Made by a program: the position numbers and the translations under genes. DNA of 64,000 nt. Source: Thermovenabulum gondwanense. GTDB lineage: Bacteria; Bacillota; Thermosediminibacteria; Thermosediminibacterales; Thermosediminibacteraceae. Positions 1 through 8,306 of the stretch are shown piece by piece. The notes beneath the pieces are model-generated. The model saw nothing but the letters and a program-made list of their open reading frames with translations. It made no database searches and was not told the DNA's origin. Location of the stretch: contig NZ_LOHZ01000030.1 of assembly GCF_001601575.1 (NCBI RefSeq), positions 44,547-108,546 on the forward strand, written 5' to 3'. Position 1 is the stretch's first letter; the number at the start of each line of letters is the position of its first letter.

Positions 1-78
1 ACACTCTATTTTAGAAAAATAAAAAGGGGGTTGTCAATAATTATCGGTTTTTATCTATACTCTTTCCTTTACTGTATT

Positions 79-294
79 TTATTTTGTTCTGGAAGATAAT
101 CTTAAACCTTTTTGCCGCATTATTAAGTTTCGCTCCTTAATTCCCGCATCCAAATAAGACGTAGGGTCATTTATAGGTATTTTCTTTATGTTCTTATATT
201 CTTCTTCGTATATGTGCGTTAGTTTATCTACAAAAATAACGGAATGTATAAAGAGGTTATTTTTAGCTATAATTTTTGTATGATTTTCATTAAT
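79..294 (-). other. Open frame without a start codon, possible gene remnant
   Basis: The minus strand has a stop-free run of about 70 codons that ends in TAA at 79-81. It partly overlaps the end of the PIN toxin gene. Its translation has balanced, protein-like composition (for example NDPTSYLDAGIKERN near the end), but it has no ATG, GTG or TTG with a ribosome binding site at its 5' end. It may be the tail of a decayed gene or chance in AT-rich DNA. I do not recognise a family. Confidence 0.2.
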
Positions 295-638
295 TTACGA
301 TCAAATGTAAGAACATTATAGTTTTTACATTTCTTGTAAGAATACAATATTGCATCTATAAAATCTATTTTAACTTCATAATATATTTTAAAAGCCTCCA
401 TTAATAATTCTTTATCAATCACTTCTATTTGTTTATAACTTAAAAACTCGCACAAGATATTTTTTATTTCTTTCCTATTAATTTTATATACTTTTTCCAG
501 AACATATACTACCTCCGCAAATACTTCGTTTGGGATAAATATTTCATTATTTTCCAAAATTTCGGCAGCTTTTTCAGCAAGCTCCGGAATATCTTCTAAC
601 AAATATCTTAAGATTATATTAGCATCAACTATGTTCAT
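267..638 (-). CDS. PIN-domain ribonuclease toxin (VapC type)
   Basis: This is a 123-residue single-domain PIN protein, the usual length for a VapC toxin. PIN toxins cut RNA, often tRNA or rRNA, using a metal ion held by acidic residues. The expected acidic set is visible: Asp5 in NIVDAN, Glu42 in FAEVVY, Asp92/Asp95 in DFIDAI and Asp113 in TFDRK. The gene starts 14 nt inside the end of the upstream antitoxin-like gene, a translationally coupled arrangement typical of type II toxin-antitoxin modules. The RNA target cannot be read from sequence. The catalytic residues look intact, so the toxin is probably functional. Confidence 0.85.
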   Translation of the reverse strand: MNIVDANIILRYLLEDIPELAEKAAEILENNEIFIPNEVFAEVVYVLEKVYKINRKEIKNILCEFLSYKQIEVIDKELLMEAFKIYYEVKIDFIDAILYSYKKCKNYNVLTFDRKLMKIIQKL

Positions 639-861
639 GTTTTTCTTCCACCGCCTTTTGCCACGCTTCTTTTTCTAAATTTATCAATTCCGGATTTTTA
701 TATTTTTTTAAAGCGCCCTTCAATTTTCTTATATTTTTATTTTCCGGTGCATCGGCCAACGGCAAAATAATTACTTCCACAACCTTGTTTTTCAGCTCAT
801 TCGGGATATCAATAATCCCTGAAAGTTTATTGCTATTTATAACAGTCTTTATAAAATTCAT
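625..861 (-). CDS. Antitoxin of the PIN toxin module
   Basis: This 78-residue protein sits directly upstream of, and overlaps, the PIN toxin. The N-terminal half (residues 1-35, with IIDIPNELKNKVVEVIILP) resembles the short beta-rich N-terminus of small VapB/DUF2281-like antitoxins. The charged C-terminal half (about 45-78, rich in Lys and Glu) would wrap the toxin. It probably neutralises the toxin and represses the operon, as is known for such pairs. A GGAGT ribosome binding site precedes the ATG. The family assignment rests mainly on context and general pattern. Confidence 0.7.
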   Translation of the reverse strand: MNFIKTVINSNKLSGIIDIPNELKNKVVEVIILPLADAPENKNIRKLKGALKKYKNPELINLEKEAWQKAVEEKHEHS

Positions 862-1190
862 TTTCTCACTCCTTTTTCACTAATTTATATTTCTTAGTTA
901 TTCTAATTCATCACCAAGCATTTCCTAATATATATTTATTGGGATAATAAGTTTTAAGATTTCTTTCGTAATAGAATTTTAAATTTTTACTTTATATTGC
1001 ATTTAATCATGAATTTTAAAATATCCTCATCCGTGAAAAAATCGAATATATGAAATTCTTTAATGTTATTATAATTAATTTTTGGAAAAACTTCTATTTT
1101 GCTCAGTAAAATTTTTATTATCGTTTTTTAATTTTATGCCCGAACAGGTATGCACTTATTTAAATCATATGTTTTGGAGCATATGTCATA
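862..1190. other. AT-rich gene-free stretch
   Basis: I see no supported gene here. On the minus strand there is a stop-free run of about 45 codons ending at 987-989, with no start codon (it includes the string EFHIFDFFTDEDILKF). It may be another gene remnant. The stretch also holds the promoter side of the toxin-antitoxin pair, but no clear -35/-10 pair stands out. Confidence 0.3.
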
Positions 1191-1217
1191 AAAAAATCCC
1201 TGGGTATAACAGGGATT
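1191..1217 (-). terminator. Second intrinsic terminator downstream of the metallo-hydrolase
   Basis: On the minus strand an AATCCCTG...CAGGGATT hairpin is followed by seven T. It lies about 50 nt beyond the terminator that overlaps the gene end, forming a tandem pair. Confidence 0.6.
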
Positions 1218-1266
1218 GAAGTATGCTTTACATCAGTTTCAAGGGAAGTTTATTAAATTTAATAAC

Positions 1267-1293
1267 AAAAAAAGCAGCACATTTGCTGCTTTT
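1267..1293 (-). terminator. Intrinsic terminator of the metallo-hydrolase gene
   Basis: The hairpin AAAGCAGCA/TGCTGCTTT with loop AATG is followed on the minus strand by a T run. It begins at the stop codon of the gene. Confidence 0.8.
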
Positions 1294-1934
1294 TACTCGT
1301 ATTTTAAAACCACCACGCGATTTACATCGCCCTTGAGGTCGTCCGCCGTGACCTCCAGGGTGTTGGAATCCAAAAATTCTCCTCCTCCCACCTTATCCAG
1401 GAATTTGTCTACGGGGTCAATGGGCATGCTTACCGCCGGAGTTTTAAAATGCATGGGCACGGTAATTTTCGGGGAAAGCTGTTCTTTAACCGCAATAGCC
1501 CCTTCCGCATCCAAGGTAAAGGTTCCACCCACCGGGATTAAAAGCACATCCACCCTTCCTATTTCCTCAACCTGGGTCTTTGAAAGAAGGTGCCCCAAGT
1601 CTCCCACATGGCATATCCTTACACCGTCTATTTCATATACGAAGATTATGTTCTGACCTCTTTTTGCACCCTTTGCTTCGTCGTGAAAGGCGGAAATCCC
1701 TTTAATGCTGACGCCGCAGGTGATGTACTCTCCCGGAGCTTTTATAATCGTGGGGTCTCCGTGAACCGCTTCCACATAGTTGTGGTCGTAGTGGTCATGG
1801 CTTACGGTGACCACATCGGCTTCAACCTTGGGTACTTTATATCCCACGCTTCCATCAAATGGGTCGGTGACAATCTTGGTGCCCGCCACGGACTCCAGCA
1901 TAAAGCACGCATGACCGAACCATCTTATTTTCAC
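1293..1934 (-). CDS. Metallo-beta-lactamase-fold hydrolase (UPF0173 type)
   Basis: This is a 213-residue protein with the MBL fold. It opens with MKIRWFGHACF, and the zinc motif HDHYDH at residues 46-51 is complete. Further metal or active-site positions appear in HVGDLGH and near PMHFKTP. It belongs to the small UPF0173 branch, often labelled metal-dependent hydrolase, whose physiological substrate is not established. The start is a GTG with GGGAGG nine bases upstream. It is monocistronic, with its own terminators and a separate regulator gene upstream. It is cytoplasmic, with no signal peptide. It is not the walJ/yycJ MBL protein, which is longer and absent from this window. Confidence 0.85.
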   Translation of the reverse strand: MKIRWFGHACFMLESVAGTKIVTDPFDGSVGYKVPKVEADVVTVSHDHYDHNYVEAVHGDPTIIKAPGEYITCGVSIKGISAFHDEAKGAKRGQNIIFVYEIDGVRICHVGDLGHLLSKTQVEEIGRVDVLLIPVGGTFTLDAEGAIAVKEQLSPKITVPMHFKTPAVSMPIDPVDKFLDKVGGGEFLDSNTLEVTADDLKGDVNRVVVLKYE

Positions 1935-2068
1935 AGTTAAAAACCTCCCTTTCTTTCCTCTTTACCGGTTAAACCGCACAGGGGAATTTTCACAAAAATA
2001 ATTTTCAAAAATAATATATTTTAATATATTCTTGGTAAAAATTAAAATTCCTCCTTGATTTTATCATT

Positions 2069-3511
2069 TTAGCTGGAGTTTTCTATTTCCTTTTCTTCCT
2101 TCCGGTAATTTTCGCCTTTAATTTCACTTATTTTCCTGAGTTTATACTGAAGGGTCTGCCGGGGAATCCCCAGGAGCCTTGCTGCCCTGGAAATGTTACC
2201 CCTCGTGTTTTCAATAGCCTTTTTTATTAAATCCCTTTCTACCTTCTCCAGGGTTTCCTGCAGGTTCATAGTCTCCTGATATATTATATTCCCCTTGACG
2301 GGTGAAAAATAACTTTTTATTTGCAGGGGAAGATGGACCGGAAGTATCGTGTCTCCTTCCATGATTACCAGGGCACCTTCGATGGCGTGCTCGAGCTCTC
2401 TCACGTTGCCGGGCCACGGGTATTCATAAAAAATGTCCATAACCGCCTGGGATACCTTTATCGAACCTTCGCTCTCGGGACCGTATTTTTTTATAAAATA
2501 ATCCACCAGGATCGGGATGTCTTCCTTTCTTTCCCTCAAAGGAGGAATCCTAAGTGAAACCACGTTTATCCGGTAAAACAGGTCTTCCCTTAGCCTCTTT
2601 TTTCTCACCGCTTCTACGGGATCCTCACTGCAGGCGGTAATTACCCGGGTGTCAACGAGTCTCACCCTTGTATCCCCTATTCTCCTGACGGTGCCCTCCT
2701 GAAGAACCCTCAAAAGCTTTGCCTGAAGCTCCAAAGGCATGGAGTTTATCTCATCGAGAAACAGCGTCCCGCCGTCGGCAAGCTCAAAAAGCCCGGGCCT
2801 GTCTTCCGCCCCCGTGAAACCTCCCTTTATGGTGCCGAAAAGTATCCCTTCCAGGAGGGTGGCCGGAAGAGCGGCACAGTTTTGGGGAATAAAAGGCTTA
2901 TTCTTCCTCGGGCTTTCATTGTGGATGGCCTGAACGAAGAGCTCCTTGCCCGTTCCCGTTTCTCCCCATACGAGGACGGGAATAAAGCTTTTGGCGGCTC
3001 TCTTTGCCAGGGCTTTTAGCTCTTTTATCCCCCTGCTTTCTCCGATAATATCGTCAAAGGTGAAAACCGCACCCGTCTTTTTTTCCTCGGGCCTTTTCTT
3101 GCCGTAGATTATTGCCTGCAGATCGCTTATCCTCTCGGAAAGGTCCTTTACCGAGGTGATATCCCTGGAAATTTCCATCGCACCGATTATTTTACCGCCC
3201 ACCTTAATAGGCAGGGTGGTATTTATGCTCGTTATCCTCTTCCCCTTGTAGTTGGTAAAGGTCTGCTCCTTTTCGTAAATGGGTTCGCCGGTTTTCAAAA
3301 CCTTTAAGAGGGTGCTTTGCTCTTCATCCAGAGATGGAAATATTTCTAAAATATGCCTGCCGACAACCTCTTCCTTAGTAAGCCCTTCTATTTTTGCCAC
3401 CGCATCGTTGTAGTAAACCGTTACTCCCGAATCGTCCACAATATGTATTCCCTCTTCGATATGGGAGAGCAGGAGCTCCAACTGAGCCTTTATAATTTCG
3501 ATTTCTTTCAA
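2069..3511 (-). CDS. Sigma-54-dependent PAS-AAA-Fis transcriptional activator
   Basis: This 480-residue enhancer-binding protein has a PAS sensor (about residues 10-120), then an AAA+ domain (about 153-385) with Walker A GETGTGKE at 183-190 and Walker B GGTLFLDE at 247-254. A Fis-type helix-turn-helix follows near the end (GNISRAARLLGIPRQTLQ). It should bind upstream sites and drive open-complex formation by RNA polymerase with sigma-54. The sigma-54 contact loop reads GGFTGA (230-235) instead of the usual GAFTGA. The domain layout recalls RocR-like activators of amino acid catabolism, which is only suggestive. The start is TTG with AAGGGG seven bases upstream. No sigma-54 promoter (TGGCAC-N5-TTGC) was found nearby, so the target operon is unknown. 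Confidence 0.9.
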   Translation of the reverse strand: MKEIEIIKAQLELLLSHIEEGIHIVDDSGVTVYYNDAVAKIEGLTKEEVVGRHILEIFPSLDEEQSTLLKVLKTGEPIYEKEQTFTNYKGKRITSINTTLPIKVGGKIIGAMEISRDITSVKDLSERISDLQAIIYGKKRPEEKKTGAVFTFDDIIGESRGIKELKALAKRAAKSFIPVLVWGETGTGKELFVQAIHNESPRKNKPFIPQNCAALPATLLEGILFGTIKGGFTGAEDRPGLFELADGGTLFLDEINSMPLELQAKLLRVLQEGTVRRIGDTRVRLVDTRVITACSEDPVEAVRKKRLREDLFYRINVVSLRIPPLRERKEDIPILVDYFIKKYGPESEGSIKVSQAVMDIFYEYPWPGNVRELEHAIEGALVIMEGDTILPVHLPLQIKSYFSPVKGNIIYQETMNLQETLEKVERDLIKKAIENTRGNISRAARLLGIPRQTLQYKLRKISEIKGENYRKEEKEIENSS

Positions 3512-3538
3512 TTTACCAACCCCTTAGCTCAGGGTATT

Positions 3539-5254
3539 TTACATGCGCTCGGGTGCCGATATGCCCAGTATCCTGAAGGCGTTTTTCAAAACCCTCCTGG
3601 TTGCGAAAATTAGAATTAACCTGGCCCGGGTCAAATCCTCATTTTCAGTAAGCACCCGGCAGCTGTTGTAGAAGGAGTGAAAAAGCGACGCCAAGTCCAT
3701 AGCGTAATTGGCTATTCGATAGGGAGAAAGGTTTTCCGCTGCAATTCGTATTTCTTCCGGGAATTCCGCAAGTTTTTTGACAAGCTCCACTTCCGCGTCT
3801 TCCTTTAAAAGTCCCGCCAGCTTCCTTATCTCTTCAACGGAGAGGTTTTCAAATTCAATATCCGCACCCTGTTCTTTGGCAACCCTCAGTATGCTTGAAA
3901 TCCTCGCATGAGCGTACTGCACGTAAAAAACGGGGTTTTCTTCCGATTGCTTTACGGCCAAGTCCAGGTCAAAGTCCAGATGGGTGTCCGCACTCCTCAA
4001 ATTAAAGAAAAATCTGGCCGCATCCTTCCCTACCTCTTCTATGAGGTCCGAAAGGGTAACAGCTTTACCCGTCCTCTTGGACATGCGGGCTATCTCGCCG
4101 TTCCTGAAAAGCCTTACAAGCTGCATTATTATAATGGTCAGCCTTTCCGGGTCATAGCCGAGAGCCGCAAGCCCCGCCTTTACCCTGTGCACGTGGCCGT
4201 GGTGATCCGCTCCCCAGATATCGATCACCCACTCAAATCCCCTGTCAAACTTGTCCTTATGATAGGCGATATCGGCGGCAAAGTAAGTGGGAATGCCGTT
4301 CTGGCGTATCAGCACCTCGTCCTTGGGCACGCCGAATTTGGTGGCGGCAAACCACAGCGCCCCGTCCTTCTCGTAGGTATACCCCCGTTCCCGAAGCTTT
4401 TCTATTGTCTTTATTACCTTTTTGCTGTCGTGCAGGGACCTCTCGGAAAACCAGATGTCGAAGTGTACACCGAAATTTTCTAAGTCCTGCCTCATGCGGC
4501 GGATATTTTTTTCCAGAGCGTATTCGACAAAAACCTTTCTCCTCTCCTCGGGGTCTACGTGCAGGTATTTATCGCCTTCTATTTGTGCAAACTCCTTCAT
4601 ATGTTCAATTACGTCCTCACCGTGGTAGCCTCCCTCGGGGATTTCGGCCGGTATGCCATAAAGCTGTAAATACCTGGCCTCAAGGGATAAAGCAAAGTTT
4701 TCAATTTGATTCCCCGCATCATTTATGTAAAACTCCCTTGTCACATCGTATCCGGCGGTTTTCAAAAGCTCCGCTAAAGCATCGCCCAGGGCGGCACCCC
4801 TGGCATTGCCCATATGCATCGGGCCTGTGGGATTCGCGCTTACAAATTCCACCTGAACCTTTTTCCCGTTCCCTATATTTTGCCTGCCGTAGTTTTCTCC
4901 TTCTTTTAATATGTAGCAAAGGGCTTCATGAGCCCAGTCCCTTTTTAAATAAAAATTCAAAAAACCCGGCCCCGCCACTTCTATCCTTTCCACGGGGATG
5001 CTTTTAAAAATGGACAGGTGCTTTTCCGCATATTCCTTGATGATCCCTGCCAGTTTCACGGGGTTTTGCTTGGCTTTTTTTGCCATCACCATAGCCGCAT
5101 TGGCGGCAAAATCCCCGTGAGCCTTTTCCCGGGGAACCTCCACCGCAAAGGGAGCAATTTCATCAAAGTCTAAGGCCTTTTCTTTTTTTGCCTCTTTCAG
5201 AGCCGAAATTATAAGGTTTTTTATATCCTCCCTTATTTTCTGCTTGATGTCCAC
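3539..5254 (-). CDS. argS: Arginyl-tRNA synthetase
   Basis: This class I aminoacyl-tRNA synthetase charges tRNA-Arg with arginine in the cytoplasm. It has 571 residues from the chosen start, a normal length. The ArgS-specific N-terminal domain (Add-1) covers about residues 1-110. The HIGH signature is HMGN at 147-150 in NPTGPMHMGNARG, and the KMSKS counterpart is MSKRTGK. The C-terminal DALR anticodon-binding domain covers the last 120 or so residues. The frame is open further upstream, but a GTG at 5252-5254 with GGAGG eight to nine bases before it gives the family length and is the better start. A holin-like gene precedes it by 74 nt. Confidence 0.97.
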   Translation of the reverse strand: MDIKQKIREDIKNLIISALKEAKKEKALDFDEIAPFAVEVPREKAHGDFAANAAMVMAKKAKQNPVKLAGIIKEYAEKHLSIFKSIPVERIEVAGPGFLNFYLKRDWAHEALCYILKEGENYGRQNIGNGKKVQVEFVSANPTGPMHMGNARGAALGDALAELLKTAGYDVTREFYINDAGNQIENFALSLEARYLQLYGIPAEIPEGGYHGEDVIEHMKEFAQIEGDKYLHVDPEERRKVFVEYALEKNIRRMRQDLENFGVHFDIWFSERSLHDSKKVIKTIEKLRERGYTYEKDGALWFAATKFGVPKDEVLIRQNGIPTYFAADIAYHKDKFDRGFEWVIDIWGADHHGHVHRVKAGLAALGYDPERLTIIIMQLVRLFRNGEIARMSKRTGKAVTLSDLIEEVGKDAARFFFNLRSADTHLDFDLDLAVKQSEENPVFYVQYAHARISSILRVAKEQGADIEFENLSVEEIRKLAGLLKEDAEVELVKKLAEFPEEIRIAAENLSPYRIANYAMDLASLFHSFYNSCRVLTENEDLTRARLILIFATRRVLKNAFRILGISAPERM

Positions 5255-5328
5255 CCTTATTTTCCTCCATTCAAAAAACCTAAAATACATTAATATTATA
5301 TATTTTTGCCCAATTTTATGCAACAAAA

Positions 5329-5721
5329 CTATTTTTTTATCACACTTTTTTTAATTATATTGTAATTATCGTAATTGTAATAATTCATGGAAGCAAGTCT
5401 TGCCCGGAAAACAAGAGCTTCTGCCCGAATTTTTGCAGTTTCCAGTTCTTCCCGGGTGGGCTTTCTCCCGAAATGCTTTTTGAACTCTTTCGCAAAGATT
5501 TCCAGGAATTTTTCCATCTTTTGATTTCCCTTTATCCCCCATTCCTTGTAGTGCTCCTCTATATAATCCACCACATCGGCGGTTATTTCCATTATCATCC
5601 TGAACCTTCTATTTTTGTTGTAGACGTTAATGCCGTACCCCAGTAAAGCTGCAATTATCGGTTCCATTACGGCTTCGCTGGTAAGCACCTCACCTATTAC
5701 CTTTAGCCAAGAGGTGTTCAC
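5329..5721 (-). CDS. Small protein resembling LL-H-type phage holins
   Basis: This is a 130-residue protein from a GTG start at 5719-5721 preceded by GAGGAGGG. A longer open frame to 5775 lacks a ribosome binding site. The N-terminal 40 residues contain one hydrophobic stretch (EPIIAALLGYGINVY). The remainder is charged and helical, with KPTREELETAKIRAEALVF near the end. The layout recalls the LL-H holin superfamily, whose members are often stray chromosomal copies. No endolysin or other phage gene lies nearby, so a lysis role is doubtful. It sits between murI and argS in the same direction. The family call is tentative. Confidence 0.5.
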   Translation of the reverse strand: MNTSWLKVIGEVLTSEAVMEPIIAALLGYGINVYNKNRRFRMIMEITADVVDYIEEHYKEWGIKGNQKMEKFLEIFAKEFKKHFGRKPTREELETAKIRAEALVFRARLASMNYYNYDNYNIIKKSVIKK

Positions 5722-5809
5722 GCCTAACCCTCCTCGCAAAAATTTTCCCGCTGCTCTCCCCTTTTTACCTTTCATATTTATATACTATGTTTTCACCGGT
5801 ATTTTGGTT

Positions 5810-5836
5810 AAAAAAAAGGCTTTGAAATCAAAGCCC
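5810..5836 (-). terminator. Intrinsic terminator of murI
   Basis: The hairpin GGCTTTGATTTCAAAGCC is followed on the minus strand by eight T, about 20 nt past the murI stop codon. Confidence 0.85.
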
Positions 5837-5856
5837 AAAGACTCACGCCGGCACGT

Positions 5857-6660
5857 TTACAACCTCACCTTTTCTATATGCTCGATTTTCCTTTTTAAAA
5901 ACATCTCCCCGATTTCCCTGAACTTTTCCGTGTTGTCGGTGACGTAATATTTATGAATAATTCCCTCTGCCGGAATCCTCCGGCTAATAAGACCGGAATC
6001 TTCCAGGGTGTTTTTCACCACCACCGCCGTTTCCTTGGCGCAGTCTACCAATTTTATACCTTCTCCCAGCACCCGGGAAATGGCGGGTTTTAAAAGGGGA
6101 TAATGGGTGCATCCCAGCACCAAGGTATCTATGCCCTCCCTTTTTAAGGGCATCAGGTATTCGGCGATGGTAAGATAGGTAGCCTCCCTGTCCAGCCATC
6201 CTTCTTCTACCAGAGGCACAAAAAGAGGGCAGGCCTTTGAAAGTATTTTAATATTTCCGTCCATATTTTTTATGGCACTTTCGTAGGCACCGCTCTTTAC
6301 CGTCCTTTCCGTGCCTATGACCCCCACCTTTTTTTCTCTGGTCGCCCTCACCGCCGCTTTTGCTCCCGGGTCAATCACTCCTATTACCGGCACATTTGAA
6401 TTTTCCTGCAGCTCTTTAAGGCATGTGGCGCTTACCGTATTGCAGGCAATCACCACCAGCTTCACATCTTTTGATAATAGAAAATTCAGCCCTTCAAAGG
6501 CATAGCGGGTAATGGTTTCCGGGGATTTAGACCCGTAAGGCACCCGGGCTGTATCCCCGAGATACACTATTGATTCCCCGGGGAGAAGTTCCATTATCTC
6601 TTTTGCCACCGTAAGGCCGCCTATCCCGGAATCAAATACTCCGATGGGTTTGCCGCTCAA
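5857..6660 (-). CDS. murI: Glutamate racemase
   Basis: This enzyme converts L-glutamate to D-glutamate for peptidoglycan synthesis, without a cofactor. It has 267 residues, the family's normal length. The Asp/Glu racemase signatures are clear: GVFDSGIGG at 7-15, the first catalytic cysteine Cys73 in IACNTVSA, and the second, Cys184, in LGCTHYPLL. The start is TTG with GAGGAGGGG upstream. It is followed by a strong terminator. The gene upstream is a PG-binding/beta-propeller protein only 12 nt away, which suggests co-transcription. Confidence 0.97.
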   Translation of the reverse strand: MSGKPIGVFDSGIGGLTVAKEIMELLPGESIVYLGDTARVPYGSKSPETITRYAFEGLNFLLSKDVKLVVIACNTVSATCLKELQENSNVPVIGVIDPGAKAAVRATREKKVGVIGTERTVKSGAYESAIKNMDGNIKILSKACPLFVPLVEEGWLDREATYLTIAEYLMPLKREGIDTLVLGCTHYPLLKPAISRVLGEGIKLVDCAKETAVVVKNTLEDSGLISRRIPAEGIIHKYYVTDNTEKFREIGEMFLKRKIEHIEKVRL

Positions 6661-6672
6661 AAATACCCCTCC

Positions 6673-7908
6673 TCAACTTAAAACAAATAGTCCTTCTTTT
6701 GTTGCCACGAAAAGGCACCTGCCCGTAAAGGCTACGGCCCTAATTTCATGGCCTTCCAGATATTTTTCTTTTAAGGTTACCCCGTTCTCCGATATTTTAT
6801 ATACAAAAAGCCCGCCCTTACTTCCTATTAAAAGTTTTTCCTCATTTCCAAAAAGTAAGCCCGCAGGTTCCATCGGCAAAGCCGCTACCCCGGAAAAATC
6901 CCCATCCATCGTATTTATTATGTAAAGATTCCCCTTTTTACTTAATATATACACCTTGCCCCCGGCAAGGCAGTAAGAGGAAATATCCTTTTCGGGCAGC
7001 GCTTTAAGCCACAAAGTTTCGCCCGAAAACCTGTCAAAAGCAAATAATCTTCCATCTCCCAGGGCAAAGAGGTGGGTCTCCTGTAAAAATAAAGGTTCAT
7101 TGATATAGTCGGAAATTTTGGTCTCCCACAAAACCCCGCCCGTCATGTCAAGGCAATATACATTCCTGTCATAAGAGGCAAAAAATAGATTATCATCGTA
7201 ATAAACAGGCGGTGTGGTAAAAATTCCTCCCGGATTAAATTCCCAGACAGTGCCCCTTTTCGGGATAACAGCGGAAATTTTCCCCTTTTCATCGGCGAAA
7301 ATGATTTTTCCTTTATAATATACGGGGCTGCCGCAAACCGGATGTTCGAGCTTGATTTTTTCTAACACTTTCCCCCTGAAAGGGTCAATTAAGGTTATTC
7401 CCTCCTCGGGAACAATAAGACAGTCGGAAGTGGCGGTTACCGGGTACCGGGGATTTATTTCGTTATTATACCACAAAACCCTGCCGTCTTTAGCATCTAC
7501 ACAAATAAGAATATTTTCACAAGTTACGAATATACGATTTTTATATGCGGTGATTGCTTTTACGTCTTTTAAATTTTTGTAAAAAAGTGAGTTCAATTTA
7601 TCGGGAATGATAAAGGGGATATGCCCGGCATTGGAAAAATCCCCCCGAGAGGTTTTCCAGCTTCCTATGCCGTAATCCCGATAAATTTTCAGGATTTCCA
7701 GTGCCCTTTCGTCCCTTTCTTCCCCCAGGTATTTTTTAAACCTTTTAAAGGCTTTATCGGTAATTTTACCGTAAATTCCGTCCACACTTTCATCGTAAAA
7801 CCCCAATTCCTTCAGCGCCTGCTGAAGGTGCCTTACGTCGGTGCCCGCAAGATACGGCTTCGTGATTTTTAAAGGCCTTTCCCCAAAGGCAAACGCGGGA
7901 AGCTTCAT
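6673..7908 (-). CDS. Peptidoglycan-binding domain plus PQQ-type beta-propeller protein
   Basis: This 411-residue protein combines a PG_binding_1 domain (about residues 14-60, with GTDVRHLQQALKELGFY and DGIYGKITDKAFKRFK) with a chain of BamB/PQQ-like blades from about residue 110 to the end. Repeating blade cores include ICVDAKDGRVLWY, LFAFDRFSGETLW and VYCLDMTGGVLWE. Such propellers are usually non-catalytic scaffolds. No signal peptide or membrane anchor is visible, although PG-binding domains normally act outside the membrane. It ends 12 nt before murI, so the two probably form an operon. Spore-coat or forespore localisation without a signal peptide is possible given the SASP gene just upstream, but this is inference. 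Confidence 0.75.
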   Translation of the reverse strand: MKLPAFAFGERPLKITKPYLAGTDVRHLQQALKELGFYDESVDGIYGKITDKAFKRFKKYLGEERDERALEILKIYRDYGIGSWKTSRGDFSNAGHIPFIIPDKLNSLFYKNLKDVKAITAYKNRIFVTCENILICVDAKDGRVLWYNNEINPRYPVTATSDCLIVPEEGITLIDPFRGKVLEKIKLEHPVCGSPVYYKGKIIFADEKGKISAVIPKRGTVWEFNPGGIFTTPPVYYDDNLFFASYDRNVYCLDMTGGVLWETKISDYINEPLFLQETHLFALGDGRLFAFDRFSGETLWLKALPEKDISSYCLAGGKVYILSKKGNLYIINTMDGDFSGVAALPMEPAGLLFGNEEKLLIGSKGGLFVYKISENGVTLKEKYLEGHEIRAVAFTGRCLFVATKEGLFVLS

Positions 7909-7990
7909 AAGCCTTCCCCCTGTATAGAATTTTTGAGTACATTTATATTATTCATTTTCCTTTAAAAAGGTTAAAGCCTGAAAAGGAAAA

Positions 7991-8021
7991 AATAAAAACC
8001 AGGGTGTGATACCCTGGTTTT
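7991..8021 (-). terminator. Intrinsic terminator of the SASP gene
   Basis: The hairpin AAAACCAGGGTATCACACCCTGGTTTT is followed by a T-rich tract on the minus strand, about 20 nt past the stop codon. Confidence 0.8.
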
Positions 8022-8038
8022 GTGCGCTCAAGGAAGCT

Positions 8039-8239
8039 TTAGCCCTCGGGGTGGAGCTTTCTATAGTCTTCAAGCATTGCGCGTTCCGCTTTTTCAATAG
8101 CAAGCCTTACGAGATTGCCGCAGTCCCTGGAAGGAACGGAACCCCAACCCTCTTTCGCGACTATGTCGTATACCCCAAGCTCCTTTGCCAGTTCGTACTT
8201 GAGGGCTTCGGACATGACGCCGCGCCTTCTTCGGGACAT
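8039..8239 (-). CDS. Small acid-soluble spore protein, alpha/beta type
   Basis: This 66-residue protein coats and protects DNA in the dormant spore. The two family blocks are present. LKYELAKELGVYD at about 13-25 contains the germination protease (GPR) cleavage context, and SVPSRDCGNLVRLAIEKAE is the DNA-binding C-terminal block. The N-terminus is unusually arginine-rich (MSRRRR). GGAGGGGG precedes the ATG. Expression would be expected from a forespore sigma-G promoter, but I could not place one with confidence. This gene is direct evidence that the organism forms endospores. Confidence 0.93.
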   Translation of the reverse strand: MSRRRRGVMSEALKYELAKELGVYDIVAKEGWGSVPSRDCGNLVRLAIEKAERAMLEDYRKLHPEG

Positions 8240-8306
8240 AAAGCCCCCTCCTTTTTAAATTTTTCGCGCACGTTTATATTATCCCTCATTTTATTTAATA
8301 TTATTA

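Noticed and set aside
1590..1940. Plus-strand open frame opposite the metallo-hydrolase
   Set aside because: Antisense shadow with low-complexity valine runs, no ribosome binding site and no family signature.
8240..8306. Sigma-G promoter of the SASP gene
   Set aside because: Expected by biology, but no convincing -35/-10 match with correct spacing could be fixed by eye.
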